Position numbers and translations under genes: made by a program. Below are positions 1 to 7,862 of a stretch of DNA of 64,000 nucleotides, piece after piece. How positions within the stretch are numbered: position 1 is the stretch's first letter; each line of letters starts with the position of its first letter. Source of the DNA: Providencia rettgeri (GTDB lineage Bacteria; Pseudomonadota; Gammaproteobacteria; Enterobacterales; Enterobacteriaceae); contig NZ_CP059348.1 in NCBI RefSeq assembly GCF_013702265.1, positions 1,612,001 through 1,676,000 on the forward strand. Direction: 5' to 3'. The notes under the pieces were generated by a model. It ran no database searches. It saw only the letters and a list, made by a program, of their open reading frames with translations, and was not told where the DNA came from.

Positions 1-530
1 TTTTCATGTAATGGGCCGATAATTAATGGGGCAATAAATGAACCCATATTGATACCCATATAGAACAGAGAGAAACCACCATCACGACGTGTATCTTCTT
101 TCTTATACAGGGTTCCAACCATTACAGTGATACAGGTTTTAAATAAACCGGTACCTAATACGATCAATAGCAGTCCCACGAAGAAGAAGGTATTGGTAAA
201 TAACGCAGACAGCGCTATCGATAAGTGACCCAATGCAATGATTAAAGAACCATACCAAACGGCACGACGCTGACCTAACCAGTTATCCGCGAGCCAGCCA
301 CCCGGTAATGATGTGATATAAACACCACCCGCGAAGATACCCACGATAGCAGATGCTTGCTCAATCGGCAGCCCCATGCCACCTTGCAACAAAGTTGCAC
401 TCATAAAGAGGATTAAAAGAGGACGAACACCATAGAAAGAAAAACGTTCCCACATTTCGGTGAGGAAAAGCGAACTCAACGGGTAAGGATGCCCGAAAAA
501 AGTTTTAGTTTTAGTCGCAGAATGACTCAT
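1..530 (-). CDS. Peptide MFS transporter (POT/PTR family), N-terminal part, cut by window edge
   Basis: The first 176 codons of a proton-coupled oligopeptide transporter of the inner membrane; the gene continues past the left edge. Visible are the opening FFGHPYPLSSLF segment, the proton-coupling ExxER motif (EMWER, about residues 25-29), several hydrophobic helices and the family stretch FSLFYMGINMGSF near residue 155. The start is the ATG at 530, preceded by GGAG seven bases upstream. It resembles the POT family (Dtp-like) more than drug exporters, but which Dtp subgroup cannot be fixed from a third of the protein. The gene stands alone at this end, diverging from nothing visible; mdtG lies upstream on the same strand. 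Confidence 0.85.
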   Translation of the reverse strand, partial: MSHSATKTKTFFGHPYPLSSLFLTEMWERFSFYGVRPLLILFMSATLLQGGMGLPIEQASAIVGIFAGGVYITSLPGGWLADNWLGQRRAVWYGSLIIALGHLSIALSALFTNTFFFVGLLLIVLGTGLFKTCITVMVGTLYKKEDTRRDGGFSLFYMGINMGSFIAPLIIGPLHE

Positions 531-537
531 CTGTGAA

Positions 538-908
538 CTCCAATACGTTGTGACTTAAGAGGTTGTGCCGAATTGTGAATGTGGAGCAAAAGTTCCATCA
601 CTGTTTTTTATTGATATGTTAATGCTGTGTTGCAAACATATTTTCGGCATACATTATTATAAAATTGCTAATAAGCAGAATGAATTTATCGTAAGAAAGT
701 CAGTTTTAAGATGAAAATTCGATGTAACTCTCATTCTTACGATAAGGGGGCACAGAATAACGGATTTTTATTGACAATAAAAGAATGTTTTTTGAATCGA
801 TTAAGTTGATTAAAAACAGTATGTTACAAAATATTTTTTGCGCTTATAAACTTTTCGTGGAAAAGATAATAAAAAGTTATGTTTTGGCGTAAAAGGGACA
901 CATTAACA
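538..908. other. Intergenic region between mdtG and the peptide transporter gene
   Basis: AT-rich gap with no convincing ORF. It must hold the promoter of the transporter gene at its left. The only clear structure is the long inverted repeat listed at 686-745. Confidence 0.6.
686..745. repeat. 12-bp perfect inverted repeat
   Basis: TTATCGTAAGAA at 686-697 is repeated in inverted orientation at 734-745, with 36 bases between the arms. The arms lie 155-215 bases upstream of the transporter start on the minus strand. It could be a pair of sites for a DNA-binding regulator or a weak RNA hairpin; no T-tract follows on either strand, so it is not a standard terminator. Confidence 0.5.
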
Positions 909-2132
909 TTACTCTTTAGAGGGAGATGCTCTTAGACCATCAGATTGCTTCCTAATGATAAGCCAAGAGTAAATGAGGTTGACCAGCACTAATACGGCAG
1001 TGAAGAAGAACACGGCTCTAAACCCGTAAGTCGCTGCAACAAAGGAACCCATTAAAGGCCCCGTGACATTACCCACATCTCGTAACGCTTGGTTGTAGCT
1101 AAATATGCGTCCAGTGATTTGGTGAGAAATATTATAAATAATTAAAGTTTGTACGGCGGGTAACAGCGCGGCGTTAAGGGCGCCGAGTAAGAAGCGCAAG
1201 GCGCCTAATTCCCAATAACTGCTAACGAGCCCCATCGGAAATAGAACAAAAATTGAGGCGGCAAGTACCGCTAATAAAACACGGTCAGGTCCAATGCGGT
1301 CGCTCAGTTTACCGAGCATAGGGGCACTAATCAGTGCGGCAACGCCGGGAATGGATGCAATAATCCCACTGATAAAAGCAAGATTATCAATCGAGTCTGA
1401 AAGCTCCCGAACATACAAGGTGATCACCGGGTTAATCGAACCAATTGATGCTTGGATGATCATGGTGGTGAAAAATAGGCTGATCACTAAGTTTTTATTA
1501 CGTAAAGAGGCAAAAACTTGTTTTCCAGATAGGGCATCTTTGCGTGAAATGGGGGTAAAACGCTCACGGACGTAGAAAAGTGTGACAAAAAAGCAGATAA
1601 ACAACACGCTAGCGGTAATAAAGAAAACTGGGCGCAATCCATATTGGTCGGCCAGTAATCCACCAATCAGTGGGCCAATCAATGCACCGCTCACCGCGCC
1701 AGTTGCCAAGACACCCATCGCCCAACCGCTTTTATTCACGGGGACTTGGGTGGCAATCAGCGCATTGGCATTCGGAACAAATCCGCCAAGTAAGCCTAAA
1801 AGTGCCCGTAAAGCCAAAAGCTGCCAAATATTCTGCGCAAAGCCAATCAGCACCATGACAATCGCCATACCAAGGGCAGAGCGCAGCAACATTAGTTTAC
1901 GACCGTGGCGGTCAGAAAGGCGTCCCCAAAAAGGGGCAGCAATAGCGGAAAAGAGAAACGTAATACTGAAAACGGCGCCCGTCCATAAATTCAAAGAGCC
2001 ATGGTCAGTAATACCAAGTTCTTCGATATAAAGAGGAAGAAAAGGCATGATCAAGCTGAAGGCAGCGCCCGTTAGAAAGCAGCCGAACCAGAGGATGTAG
2101 AGGTTTTTTTTCCAGTAGGTGCTCTTCTTCAT
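909..2132 (-). CDS. mdtG: MdtG-type multidrug efflux MFS transporter
   Basis: A 407-residue 12-helix major facilitator of the inner membrane, close in length to E. coli MdtG (408). The antiporter signature is visible: [10 protein letters not shown] between helices 2 and 3 and the GxxxGPLIGG motif of helix 5 around residues 145-160. In E. coli MdtG overproduction raises resistance to fosfomycin and deoxycholate, which is family knowledge and not shown here. The start is placed at the ATG at 2132, directly behind GGGAGAGG; an in-frame GTG at 2147 lies upstream but has no better ribosome site. It stands beside lpxL on the same strand, as in E. coli, with a palindromic element between them. Confidence 0.9.
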   Translation of the reverse strand: MKKSTYWKKNLYILWFGCFLTGAAFSLIMPFLPLYIEELGITDHGSLNLWTGAVFSITFLFSAIAAPFWGRLSDRHGRKLMLLRSALGMAIVMVLIGFAQNIWQLLALRALLGLLGGFVPNANALIATQVPVNKSGWAMGVLATGAVSGALIGPLIGGLLADQYGLRPVFFITASVLFICFFVTLFYVRERFTPISRKDALSGKQVFASLRNKNLVISLFFTTMIIQASIGSINPVITLYVRELSDSIDNLAFISGIIASIPGVAALISAPMLGKLSDRIGPDRVLLAVLAASIFVLFPMGLVSSYWELGALRFLLGALNAALLPAVQTLIIYNISHQITGRIFSYNQALRDVGNVTGPLMGSFVAATYGFRAVFFFTAVLVLVNLIYSWLIIRKQSDGLRASPSKE

Positions 2133-2156
2133 TACCTCTCCCTTCACACTTCTCTC

Positions 2157-2276
2157 CCGTCATATTTCGCGCCGCAGCGTTGTTGGCTTCATTCGTGAAC
2201 CCCAGTCACATACTTATGTATGCTCCTGGGGATTCTCTCACTCGCCGCCTAGCTGCAACACGAACTATTTTGGGAG
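2157..2276. repeat. Imperfect palindromic intergenic element (copy 1)
   Basis: A roughly 115-base interrupted palindrome between mdtG and lpxL. The centre pairs CCCCAG with CTGGGG and CATAC with GTATG; outer arms pair GTTGTTGGC-type and GCCGCCTAGCTGCAAC-type sequence, and the ends TATTTCGCGCCGCAGC and GCTGCAACACGAACTA are near complements. This layout matches palindromic repeats dispersed in intergenic regions of Yersinia, Serratia and relatives. A shorter related-looking element lies at 46509-46576. It has no coding capacity and probably folds in the mdtG-lpxL transcript. Confidence 0.6.
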
Positions 2277-2347
2277 AACCATTTAGCGGTAACTCACATT
2301 TTTTGGGGCTCCGCCTGTTCAATGCGAACAATATGGGAATAGGCAGC

Positions 2348-3295
2348 CTAGCGGTGGTGGATTTTATCTAAATCGCCGTACAGGGAGGGTTCTCCCTTTG
2401 GACGCGTTTTAAAACGGCGGTGCATCCACATATATTGCTCTGGTGCCCGTAAAATTTCTTTCTCAATGACCTGGTTCATCATCGTTGCGGTGGCGACGTT
2501 GTCGTCCACAGGGAAATTGTCCAGGGCAGGCTGGATCAGCAATTTATAACCTTTACCATCGGGTAAACGGATAGCTGAAAACGGCACAACGAGTGGGTTG
2601 CCAAGAGATAATAAGATTTGTGAGCCATTGGTGGTTGCCGCTTTTTCCACCGCAAATAATGGCGCGAATGAACTGTTTCGAGGGCCGTAATCATGGTCAG
2701 GGGCATACCATAAAATTTCCCCTTCTTTTAATACGCGGATCATGCCTTTAACGTCTTTACGGTCGAGCATGTATTTATTGGATTTCAAACGTCCACGAGT
2801 TTGTAGCCAGTCCATCAGTTTATTATCGTTAGCGCGATAAACACCAATACCGGGGTTCAACATACCAAATGCGCGCCCCCCGATTTCCAACGTTAAGAAA
2901 TGGACGCCTAACACAATAATGCCACGGCCGGTTTCTTGAGCGGCGAGCATATTTTCACGACCTTCAACTTTAAACCAACGGCGCACTCGCCAATCGGGCC
3001 AGAACCACGCCATTCCCGTTTCGAAAACACCCATACCGACGGCTTCAAAGTTTTTATCCACCATTTTTTGGCGCTCTTCTTGGCTCATCTCAGGAAAACA
3101 CAATTGCAAATTACGATCGGCAATCTGGACGCGTTTTTTTAAGAAGCGCTTGGAGAAACGCCCTAAACGGGTACCTATCCAATAAATGACGGGATAAGGA
3201 AGCAGGACGAGCAGGTAGAGCACGCTAATGCCAAACCAAACTAGCCAGTAGCGAGGATGTAATAAACTTTTTTCAAATTTTGGTGCTGGGATCAT
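2348..3295 (-). CDS. lpxL: Kdo2-lipid A lauroyl/late acyltransferase
   Basis: Inner-membrane acyltransferase that adds a secondary acyl chain to Kdo2-lipid IVA in lipid A assembly. The 315-residue protein has a hydrophobic N-terminal anchor (about 17-42), the catalytic HX4E motif with H132 and E137 in VHFLTLE, and conserved blocks YRANDN and WYAPDHDYG typical of the LpxL/LpxM/LpxP family. Position next to mdtG supports lpxL; LpxP (palmitoleoyl, cold-induced) cannot be ruled out by sequence alone. The start ATG at 3295 follows GAAAAAAC-type sequence with a weak ribosome site. It likely shares a transcript with mdtG only through the palindromic element between them. Confidence 0.9.
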   Translation of the reverse strand: MIPAPKFEKSLLHPRYWLVWFGISVLYLLVLLPYPVIYWIGTRLGRFSKRFLKKRVQIADRNLQLCFPEMSQEERQKMVDKNFEAVGMGVFETGMAWFWPDWRVRRWFKVEGRENMLAAQETGRGIIVLGVHFLTLEIGGRAFGMLNPGIGVYRANDNKLMDWLQTRGRLKSNKYMLDRKDVKGMIRVLKEGEILWYAPDHDYGPRNSSFAPLFAVEKAATTNGSQILLSLGNPLVVPFSAIRLPDGKGYKLLIQPALDNFPVDDNVATATMMNQVIEKEILRAPEQYMWMHRRFKTRPKGEPSLYGDLDKIHHR

Positions 3296-3362
3296 TGTTT
3301 TTTCGGTTTCTACTTAAGTGGATTTCAATTAAAAATAGCTTGTTAATCTGAATGATATCAAA

Positions 3363-3959
3363 TTAACCTGCAAAAAGTTGTGCTGTTTGCATGGTGCTCA
3401 TTAATTCGGCAAGGTTTCTAACTGCCATTTTTTCCATCACTCGGGAGCGATGCACTTCGACGGTTCGCACAGAGACGCAAGCCACTTCAGCGATTTCGCG
3501 GTTAATTAGCCCTTGAAGCACATAGGTGCAAACATCTTTTTCTTTCGGCGTTAAGGTTTCATAACGCTGTTTAATTAATATGCGTTCAGTGGCTTTGATG
3601 GTTTGTAAGCGAGCTTGCTCAAGGGTTTCGGCAAGTTGCTGGCTATCAATGGGTTTTTGTAAAAAATCGATAGCGCCTAATTTCACCTGTTCTACCGCCA
3701 TTGGGATATCCCCATGACCAGAAAGGAAAATCACCGCGAGGGTGCTTTGCTGCTCTTTCAGGTATTGGTGCACTTGGCGCCCGTCAAATTTTGGCATGCG
3801 CATATCGAGCAATACAATGCCTTCCTCATGCAGAGGGGCTTGCTGGATAAACTGCTCACTGTCGTTCCAGACGGTAACGTTATAACCGAGCGTTTCGAGT
3901 AAAAATTGACAGGAATCAGTGACATCGGTGTCATCGTCGACAAGGTGAATGACTGGCAT
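3363..3959 (-). CDS. ttrR: TtrR, response regulator of tetrathionate respiration
   Basis: A 198-residue FixJ/NarL-type response regulator. The receiver domain carries the acidic pocket DDD at 8-10, phosphoacceptor D52 (LLDMRMP) and K102 (LQKP). A C-terminal LuxR-type helix-turn-helix follows (LTPKEKDVCTYV through NREIAEVACVSVRTVEVHRSRVMEK). In Salmonella TtrR, phosphorylated by TtrS, turns on ttrBCA when tetrathionate is present. It lies 130 bases downstream of ttrS on the same strand, so the pair may be cotranscribed, though the gap is large enough to hold a promoter. Confidence 0.93.
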   Translation of the reverse strand: MPVIHLVDDDTDVTDSCQFLLETLGYNVTVWNDSEQFIQQAPLHEEGIVLLDMRMPKFDGRQVHQYLKEQQSTLAVIFLSGHGDIPMAVEQVKLGAIDFLQKPIDSQQLAETLEQARLQTIKATERILIKQRYETLTPKEKDVCTYVLQGLINREIAEVACVSVRTVEVHRSRVMEKMAVRNLAELMSTMQTAQLFAG

Positions 3960-4089
3960 TAATTCATACCTCGTGGCTTATTTCTTGTTTGTATAAGTGT
4001 CTTGCTTATATAAATAGTATTCATAGCATTGTCACATATAGTTATTGGGAATGTTATCTTTTGTGTGGCAAAACATGCGCTATTTCTGA

Positions 4090-5835
4090 TTATCTCGAGT
4101 AATTAAAAATTAGCGTCACACGCAGCCCATTCTTACCGTCATCATTATGTTGATTTTCAATGCGAATATCCCCACCTTGGCTTTGAATTAATCGCTGGCA
4201 AATCACCAATCCGAGTCCTAATCCTTCCTGTTTAGTGGTGGCGAATGGCATGATCCCTTGATTGAGCTGTTCGTCAGGCATTCCGCCAGCATCATCTTGT
4301 AATACCAGTAAAAAGCGTTCATCGGCAAAGTGAAAGCCAAAGGTTAATGTGGTGGCGCCCGCTTGTAGGCTATTACTGATCAAGTTTGAGAGTAACTGGT
4401 CGAGTAGGGTATCAGGTAGCAAGAGCTGGACATCGGGAGTTTCGGGTAATTGCAACCTAACGGTTGGAAAATGTTGCTCAACTTGCAACAGTTGCCAAAT
4501 ATGATTAATGGTCTGTTTGACGGATTGCTGGCGTAGGGTCAGACGGGATTCTTGCCCCGGTTTTCCAGCCCATAAGCGCAGGTTTTGAATAATATCAGCC
4601 CCCCGTTGAGCCTGTTCATCAATCTTACTGATAGCACCAAGAAGCGGGTGGTTTTCCGACTCTTTTTTCAATCGCAAAATAGAGCCTTGTGCATAATTTC
4701 GAATCGCGGATAACGGTTGGTTCAATTCATGGGCAAACCCAGAAGCCATTTCACCTAATATATTGAGTCGCTGCGCTTTTTGTAGATTAGCTTCTTGCTG
4801 ACGTAGGCGATTATGTGCGACTTCAAGTTGTTGGCTACGACGGCGAACCAAGAAGGCTATCCAGACGTGGTTAATACCTAACAATAAGAAAATTAAAGTG
4901 ATAATACCGATGGTAATTTGGTGCTGAATTGTCCAACTGACAATATCTTGCCAGATTTCCCGTTGCTGTGGATGTTGGTTAACGTCACGCAGTAAGTTTT
5001 CAACTTGTGTGATGGATGCAGGAGCCCCCCAGCGCATATTGGGCGTATCGCCAGAAAGCAAAACTTTAGTGACTTTATCCACTAAATTGTCAGGAACTTC
5101 GCTTAACGCGGCGAATGACCAATTAGGGTAAAGTTCGGTGCTGGTTAGGCAGGGTAACGCACTCTCTTTTTGAACAAGTGGACGGAATTGGTGTTTATCA
5201 ATCAGTCCTTCACTGTCCATATTTTCTAATAAGCAGACAGGAACAATTGCCGCAGAGAGGGATTTATCCCGCAAAGCGTATAGCAGTGCATCCGCGGGGA
5301 AGCCCAAAAACTGCATCCGAAAGTCTTTTTCCGTGTCATATCCTAAATCTCTTAACACTTTATAACCTAATAGATATCCGCCAAATGCATCGGGGGATAT
5401 TGCGCCGACTTTTTTGCCGATGAGCTGATCAGCGCTGTGAATGTCGCTATCTCCACGAACCAAAATAAGGCTACCGATCACGTTGCGTGTTGTGCTGTTT
5501 GGCTCCACATCCGAGCGTAAAGAGAGTAGCCAGCGTAGGTGGTAGCGATTATCGAGTTGGATAAATTGAGCAGGGTTAGTGAGTAAGAAATCAATTTTGC
5601 GATTCGAAATCGCCTCTTTCATCTCTTCAAGATTCAGGGGTTGCAGGGTAAAGCGCTCCCCCGGAATGGATTCATTGAGGGTGTCCACCAAAGGTTGCCA
5701 GTGCAACTGAGTGAAACTCGGCCCTCGCAGGGCGAGAACACCGATCGTCCATTGCGCCGCACCCGCCGGAATGCACCATAGCAGCAGGGTAACTAAAAGT
5801 ATGTGATACAACGGGATAGACGTTTTTTTTAACAT
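4090..5835 (-). CDS. ttrS: TtrS, tetrathionate sensor histidine kinase
   Basis: A 581-residue membrane sensor kinase. A signal peptide (to about 27) leads into a periplasmic domain of the phosphonate-binding (PhnD-like) fold, about 28-300, then one membrane helix at about 307-330 and a cytoplasmic kinase. The phosphoacceptor is H369 in GFAHELNQPLSAIRN; the ATPase domain shows the N box NLISNSLQ, DDAGGMPDE and GLGLGLVICQRL. In Salmonella TtrS senses tetrathionate and acts on TtrR. It diverges from ttrBCA across 261 bases that hold an FNR-like site and a 17-bp palindrome. Confidence 0.93.
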   Translation of the reverse strand: MLKKTSIPLYHILLVTLLLWCIPAGAAQWTIGVLALRGPSFTQLHWQPLVDTLNESIPGERFTLQPLNLEEMKEAISNRKIDFLLTNPAQFIQLDNRYHLRWLLSLRSDVEPNSTTRNVIGSLILVRGDSDIHSADQLIGKKVGAISPDAFGGYLLGYKVLRDLGYDTEKDFRMQFLGFPADALLYALRDKSLSAAIVPVCLLENMDSEGLIDKHQFRPLVQKESALPCLTSTELYPNWSFAALSEVPDNLVDKVTKVLLSGDTPNMRWGAPASITQVENLLRDVNQHPQQREIWQDIVSWTIQHQITIGIITLIFLLLGINHVWIAFLVRRRSQQLEVAHNRLRQQEANLQKAQRLNILGEMASGFAHELNQPLSAIRNYAQGSILRLKKESENHPLLGAISKIDEQAQRGADIIQNLRLWAGKPGQESRLTLRQQSVKQTINHIWQLLQVEQHFPTVRLQLPETPDVQLLLPDTLLDQLLSNLISNSLQAGATTLTFGFHFADERFLLVLQDDAGGMPDEQLNQGIMPFATTKQEGLGLGLVICQRLIQSQGGDIRIENQHNDDGKNGLRVTLIFNYSR

Positions 5836-5849
5836 TTGGGGTTTATTCG

Positions 5850-5863
5850 TTGCGTTAGATCAA
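5850..5863. promoter_or_regulatory. FNR-like site in the ttrS-ttrB divergent region
   Basis: TTGCG-TTAG-ATCAA matches the FNR consensus TTGAT-N4-ATCAA at eight of ten positions. It lies 15 bases upstream of ttrS and 234 bases upstream of ttrB. Salmonella ttr genes need anaerobiosis through FNR, so a site is expected here, but this one sits closer to ttrS than expected for ttrB activation. Confidence 0.4.
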
Positions 5864-5877
5864 GATCCCTTCGGGTA

Positions 5878-5891
5878 TGTGGAAAACCACA
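5878..5891. promoter_or_regulatory. TGTGG-N4-CCACA inverted repeat
   Basis: A short perfect inverted repeat with a four-base spacer in the ttrS-ttrB intergenic region, 43 bases from the ttrS start. Its binding partner is unknown. Confidence 0.3.
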
Positions 5892-6001
5892 ATAGGGGCG
5901 CAAGGCTTTTCTTCTTACTATGAACTCAGAATTATTAGAGTAGCACAAAGATAACACACTGATTTTAAAGAGAAATAAGAATTTAGTGGTTATCAGACAT
6001 C

Positions 6002-6018
6002 GGTAACACGGTGTTACC
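6002..6018. promoter_or_regulatory. 17-bp perfect palindrome, candidate TtrR operator
   Basis: GGTAACAC and GTGTTACC flank a single G, a perfect palindrome 79 bases upstream of the ttrB start. If transcription starts just after the AT-rich stretch near 6037-6048, the centre lies close to -40, a usual place for an activator. Assignment to TtrR is inference from position and symmetry. Confidence 0.5.
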
Positions 6019-6096
6019 AATACGTAAGATAAACCAATAATAGATTGATTATTAACTTTTATTTTCGCATTAGCAATGTCAATACTGGAGCCGATT

Positions 6097-6834
6097 ATGG
6101 ATCTGAGTAAACGAAAATTCCTACAACAGATTGGGGCCGTCACTGCGGGTGCATCGCTGATCCCAATCGCCGAGGCGGGTTTGAATTTTTCCCCAACTCG
6201 CCGTGAAGGCAATCCCGAAAAACGCTATGGCATGTTGATTGACCTGCGTCGCTGCGTAGGCTGCCAATCATGTACTGTTAGCTGTTCTGTTGAAAACCAA
6301 ACACCTCAAGGTCAATTTAGAACGACGGTTAACCAATATCAGGTCTCCTTAAAAGGGGAGGAAGGGTTCACTAACGTTCTACTACCTCGCTTGTGTAACC
6401 ATTGTGATAACCCGCCTTGCGTGCCAGTTTGCCCAGTGCAAGCAACGTTTCAACGTGAAGATGGCATCGTGGTAATTGATAACGAGCGCTGTGTAGGTTG
6501 TGCGTATTGTGTTCAGGCTTGTCCGTACGATGCTCGCTTTATTAACCATTCAACGCAAACCGCAGATAAATGCACATTCTGTGCACACCGCTTAGAAGTT
6601 GGTTTATTGCCAGCATGTGTCGAATCCTGTGTGGGGGGCGCCCGTATTATTGGTGACTTAAAAGACCCTAACAGCACCATTCGTAAGATGCTTTCTGAGC
6701 ACGAAGCGCAAATCAAAGTCTTGAAACCTGAAAGTGGCACGTTGCCGCAGGTATTTTATTTAGGGCTGGATGATGCGTTTGTGGAACCGTTGCAAGGTAA
6801 AGGGCAACCGGCATTATGGCAGGAGGTGTTCTGA
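6097..6834 (+). CDS. ttrB: TtrB, iron-sulfur subunit of tetrathionate reductase
   Basis: A 245-residue electron-transfer subunit passing electrons from TtrC to TtrA on the periplasmic face. Four cysteine groups for [4Fe-4S] clusters are visible: CVGCQSCTVSC, CNHCDNPPCVPVC, CVGCAYCVQAC and CTFC...CVESC. The Tat signal reads SKRKFLQQ, with Lys-Arg instead of Arg-Arg, as is known for Salmonella TtrB. The start is the ATG at 6097 with GGAG six bases before it; an in-frame ATG at 6076 has no ribosome site and would push the Tat motif inward. Stop overlaps the ttrC start by one base (TGATG). Confidence 0.95.
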   Translation: MDLSKRKFLQQIGAVTAGASLIPIAEAGLNFSPTRREGNPEKRYGMLIDLRRCVGCQSCTVSCSVENQTPQGQFRTTVNQYQVSLKGEEGFTNVLLPRLCNHCDNPPCVPVCPVQATFQREDGIVVIDNERCVGCAYCVQACPYDARFINHSTQTADKCTFCAHRLEVGLLPACVESCVGGARIIGDLKDPNSTIRKMLSEHEAQIKVLKPESGTLPQVFYLGLDDAFVEPLQGKGQPALWQEVF

Positions 6835-7862
6835 TGAGCGAACAAGTGACCTATATTTCCGAAATCATGGCGCAGCCACAAGAGTTTTTCTGGCTTCCTT
6901 GGGCAGTGCAATACTTTTTCTTTATTGGAATTGCCGCCTGTGCCGTGCTGTATGCCTGTTATCTTCATTGGCAAAACCGCAGTGGAAACGGCCGATTAGA
7001 AATGATCGCCGTGTTTATTGCTATCACGATGGGGATCACAGCGCCGTTAGCATTAACGGCAGACCTGCACCAAACCGCGCGTGTGTGGCACTTCTATGCA
7101 CATCCAACAATGTGGTCTTGGATGTGGTGGGGCTCTGTGTTGCTACCGCTATTTACCACGTTTGTTGGGTTGTACTTTGTTGCGCTGTTAGTCAAATTGA
7201 TTTGGAAGAAAGAGTATAAAGCGACTCGTTGGGTAGCATTACTCAGTGCGTTATCCTCCATTGGTTTACTGCTGTATACCGGTCGTGAAGCCTCTGTGCT
7301 AGTGGCTCGTCCAATTTGGTTTAGCTGGTGGATGCCAGTGTTGATGTTCTTAAGTGCAATGCAAGTGTTGCCTGCACTGATTAGCTTAGGTGCGCGTCGT
7401 GAGCCGCAATATCAAAACCGTTTAGCGCGCTTCCAAGTAATTACATTACTCCTGTTTGCAGTCTGTTTTGCACTGTGGATCTCCGGTGATACCACGTCAG
7501 GCATTGCAGTTCGTCAACAGTTAGATGTCGCAAGCCCGGGCTGGTGGATGTTAATGGGGGTTTGTGCACTGTGGGCAATCACATTTGTAATGGCATTGAG
7601 TAACGTTAAAGCGGTGCGCTCAGTCCCTTACATTACGGTTTTAGCGTTAGTGTCGATGGCGTTAGCGTGGGTATTACGCTGGATTTTCCTGATGGAGGTC
7701 CAAGCGGTACCAAAATACAACATCATCACCAATCCATACCATTTTCCATTAGGCAATGATGGACTACTGGCGATTGTCGGTACATTTGGATTGTGGATTG
7801 CATTAACAATTATTGTTCGCGAAGGTGTTCGCTGGTTTGCGGGGAGAGTGCAACATGGCTAA
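6834..7862 (+). CDS. ttrC: TtrC, membrane subunit of tetrathionate reductase
   Basis: A 342-residue NrfD/PsrC-type integral membrane protein that oxidises quinol and hands electrons to TtrB; about nine hydrophobic helices cover its length. Salmonella TtrC is about 340 residues. The start is the ATG at 6834, behind a full AGGAGG seven bases upstream; an in-frame ATG at 6816 inside ttrB is less likely. Its end overlaps the ttrA start by eight bases, so ttrBCA is translationally coupled. Confidence 0.93.
   Translation: MSEQVTYISEIMAQPQEFFWLPWAVQYFFFIGIAACAVLYACYLHWQNRSGNGRLEMIAVFIAITMGITAPLALTADLHQTARVWHFYAHPTMWSWMWWGSVLLPLFTTFVGLYFVALLVKLIWKKEYKATRWVALLSALSSIGLLLYTGREASVLVARPIWFSWWMPVLMFLSAMQVLPALISLGARREPQYQNRLARFQVITLLLFAVCFALWISGDTTSGIAVRQQLDVASPGWWMLMGVCALWAITFVMALSNVKAVRSVPYITVLALVSMALAWVLRWIFLMEVQAVPKYNIITNPYHFPLGNDGLLAIVGTFGLWIALTIIVREGVRWFAGRVQHG

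Noticed and set aside
2180..2371. Plus-strand 63-codon ORF
   Set aside because: It runs through the palindromic element and the end of lpxL and has no ribosome site; structure explains it.
6076..6096. Upstream ATG for ttrB
   Set aside because: No ribosome site, and the ATG at 6097 with GGAG matches the family start.
5829..6212. Minus-strand 127-codon ORF across the ttrS-ttrB promoter region
   Set aside because: It overlaps the start of ttrB and the regulatory palindromes; the ttr genes on both sides explain the region.
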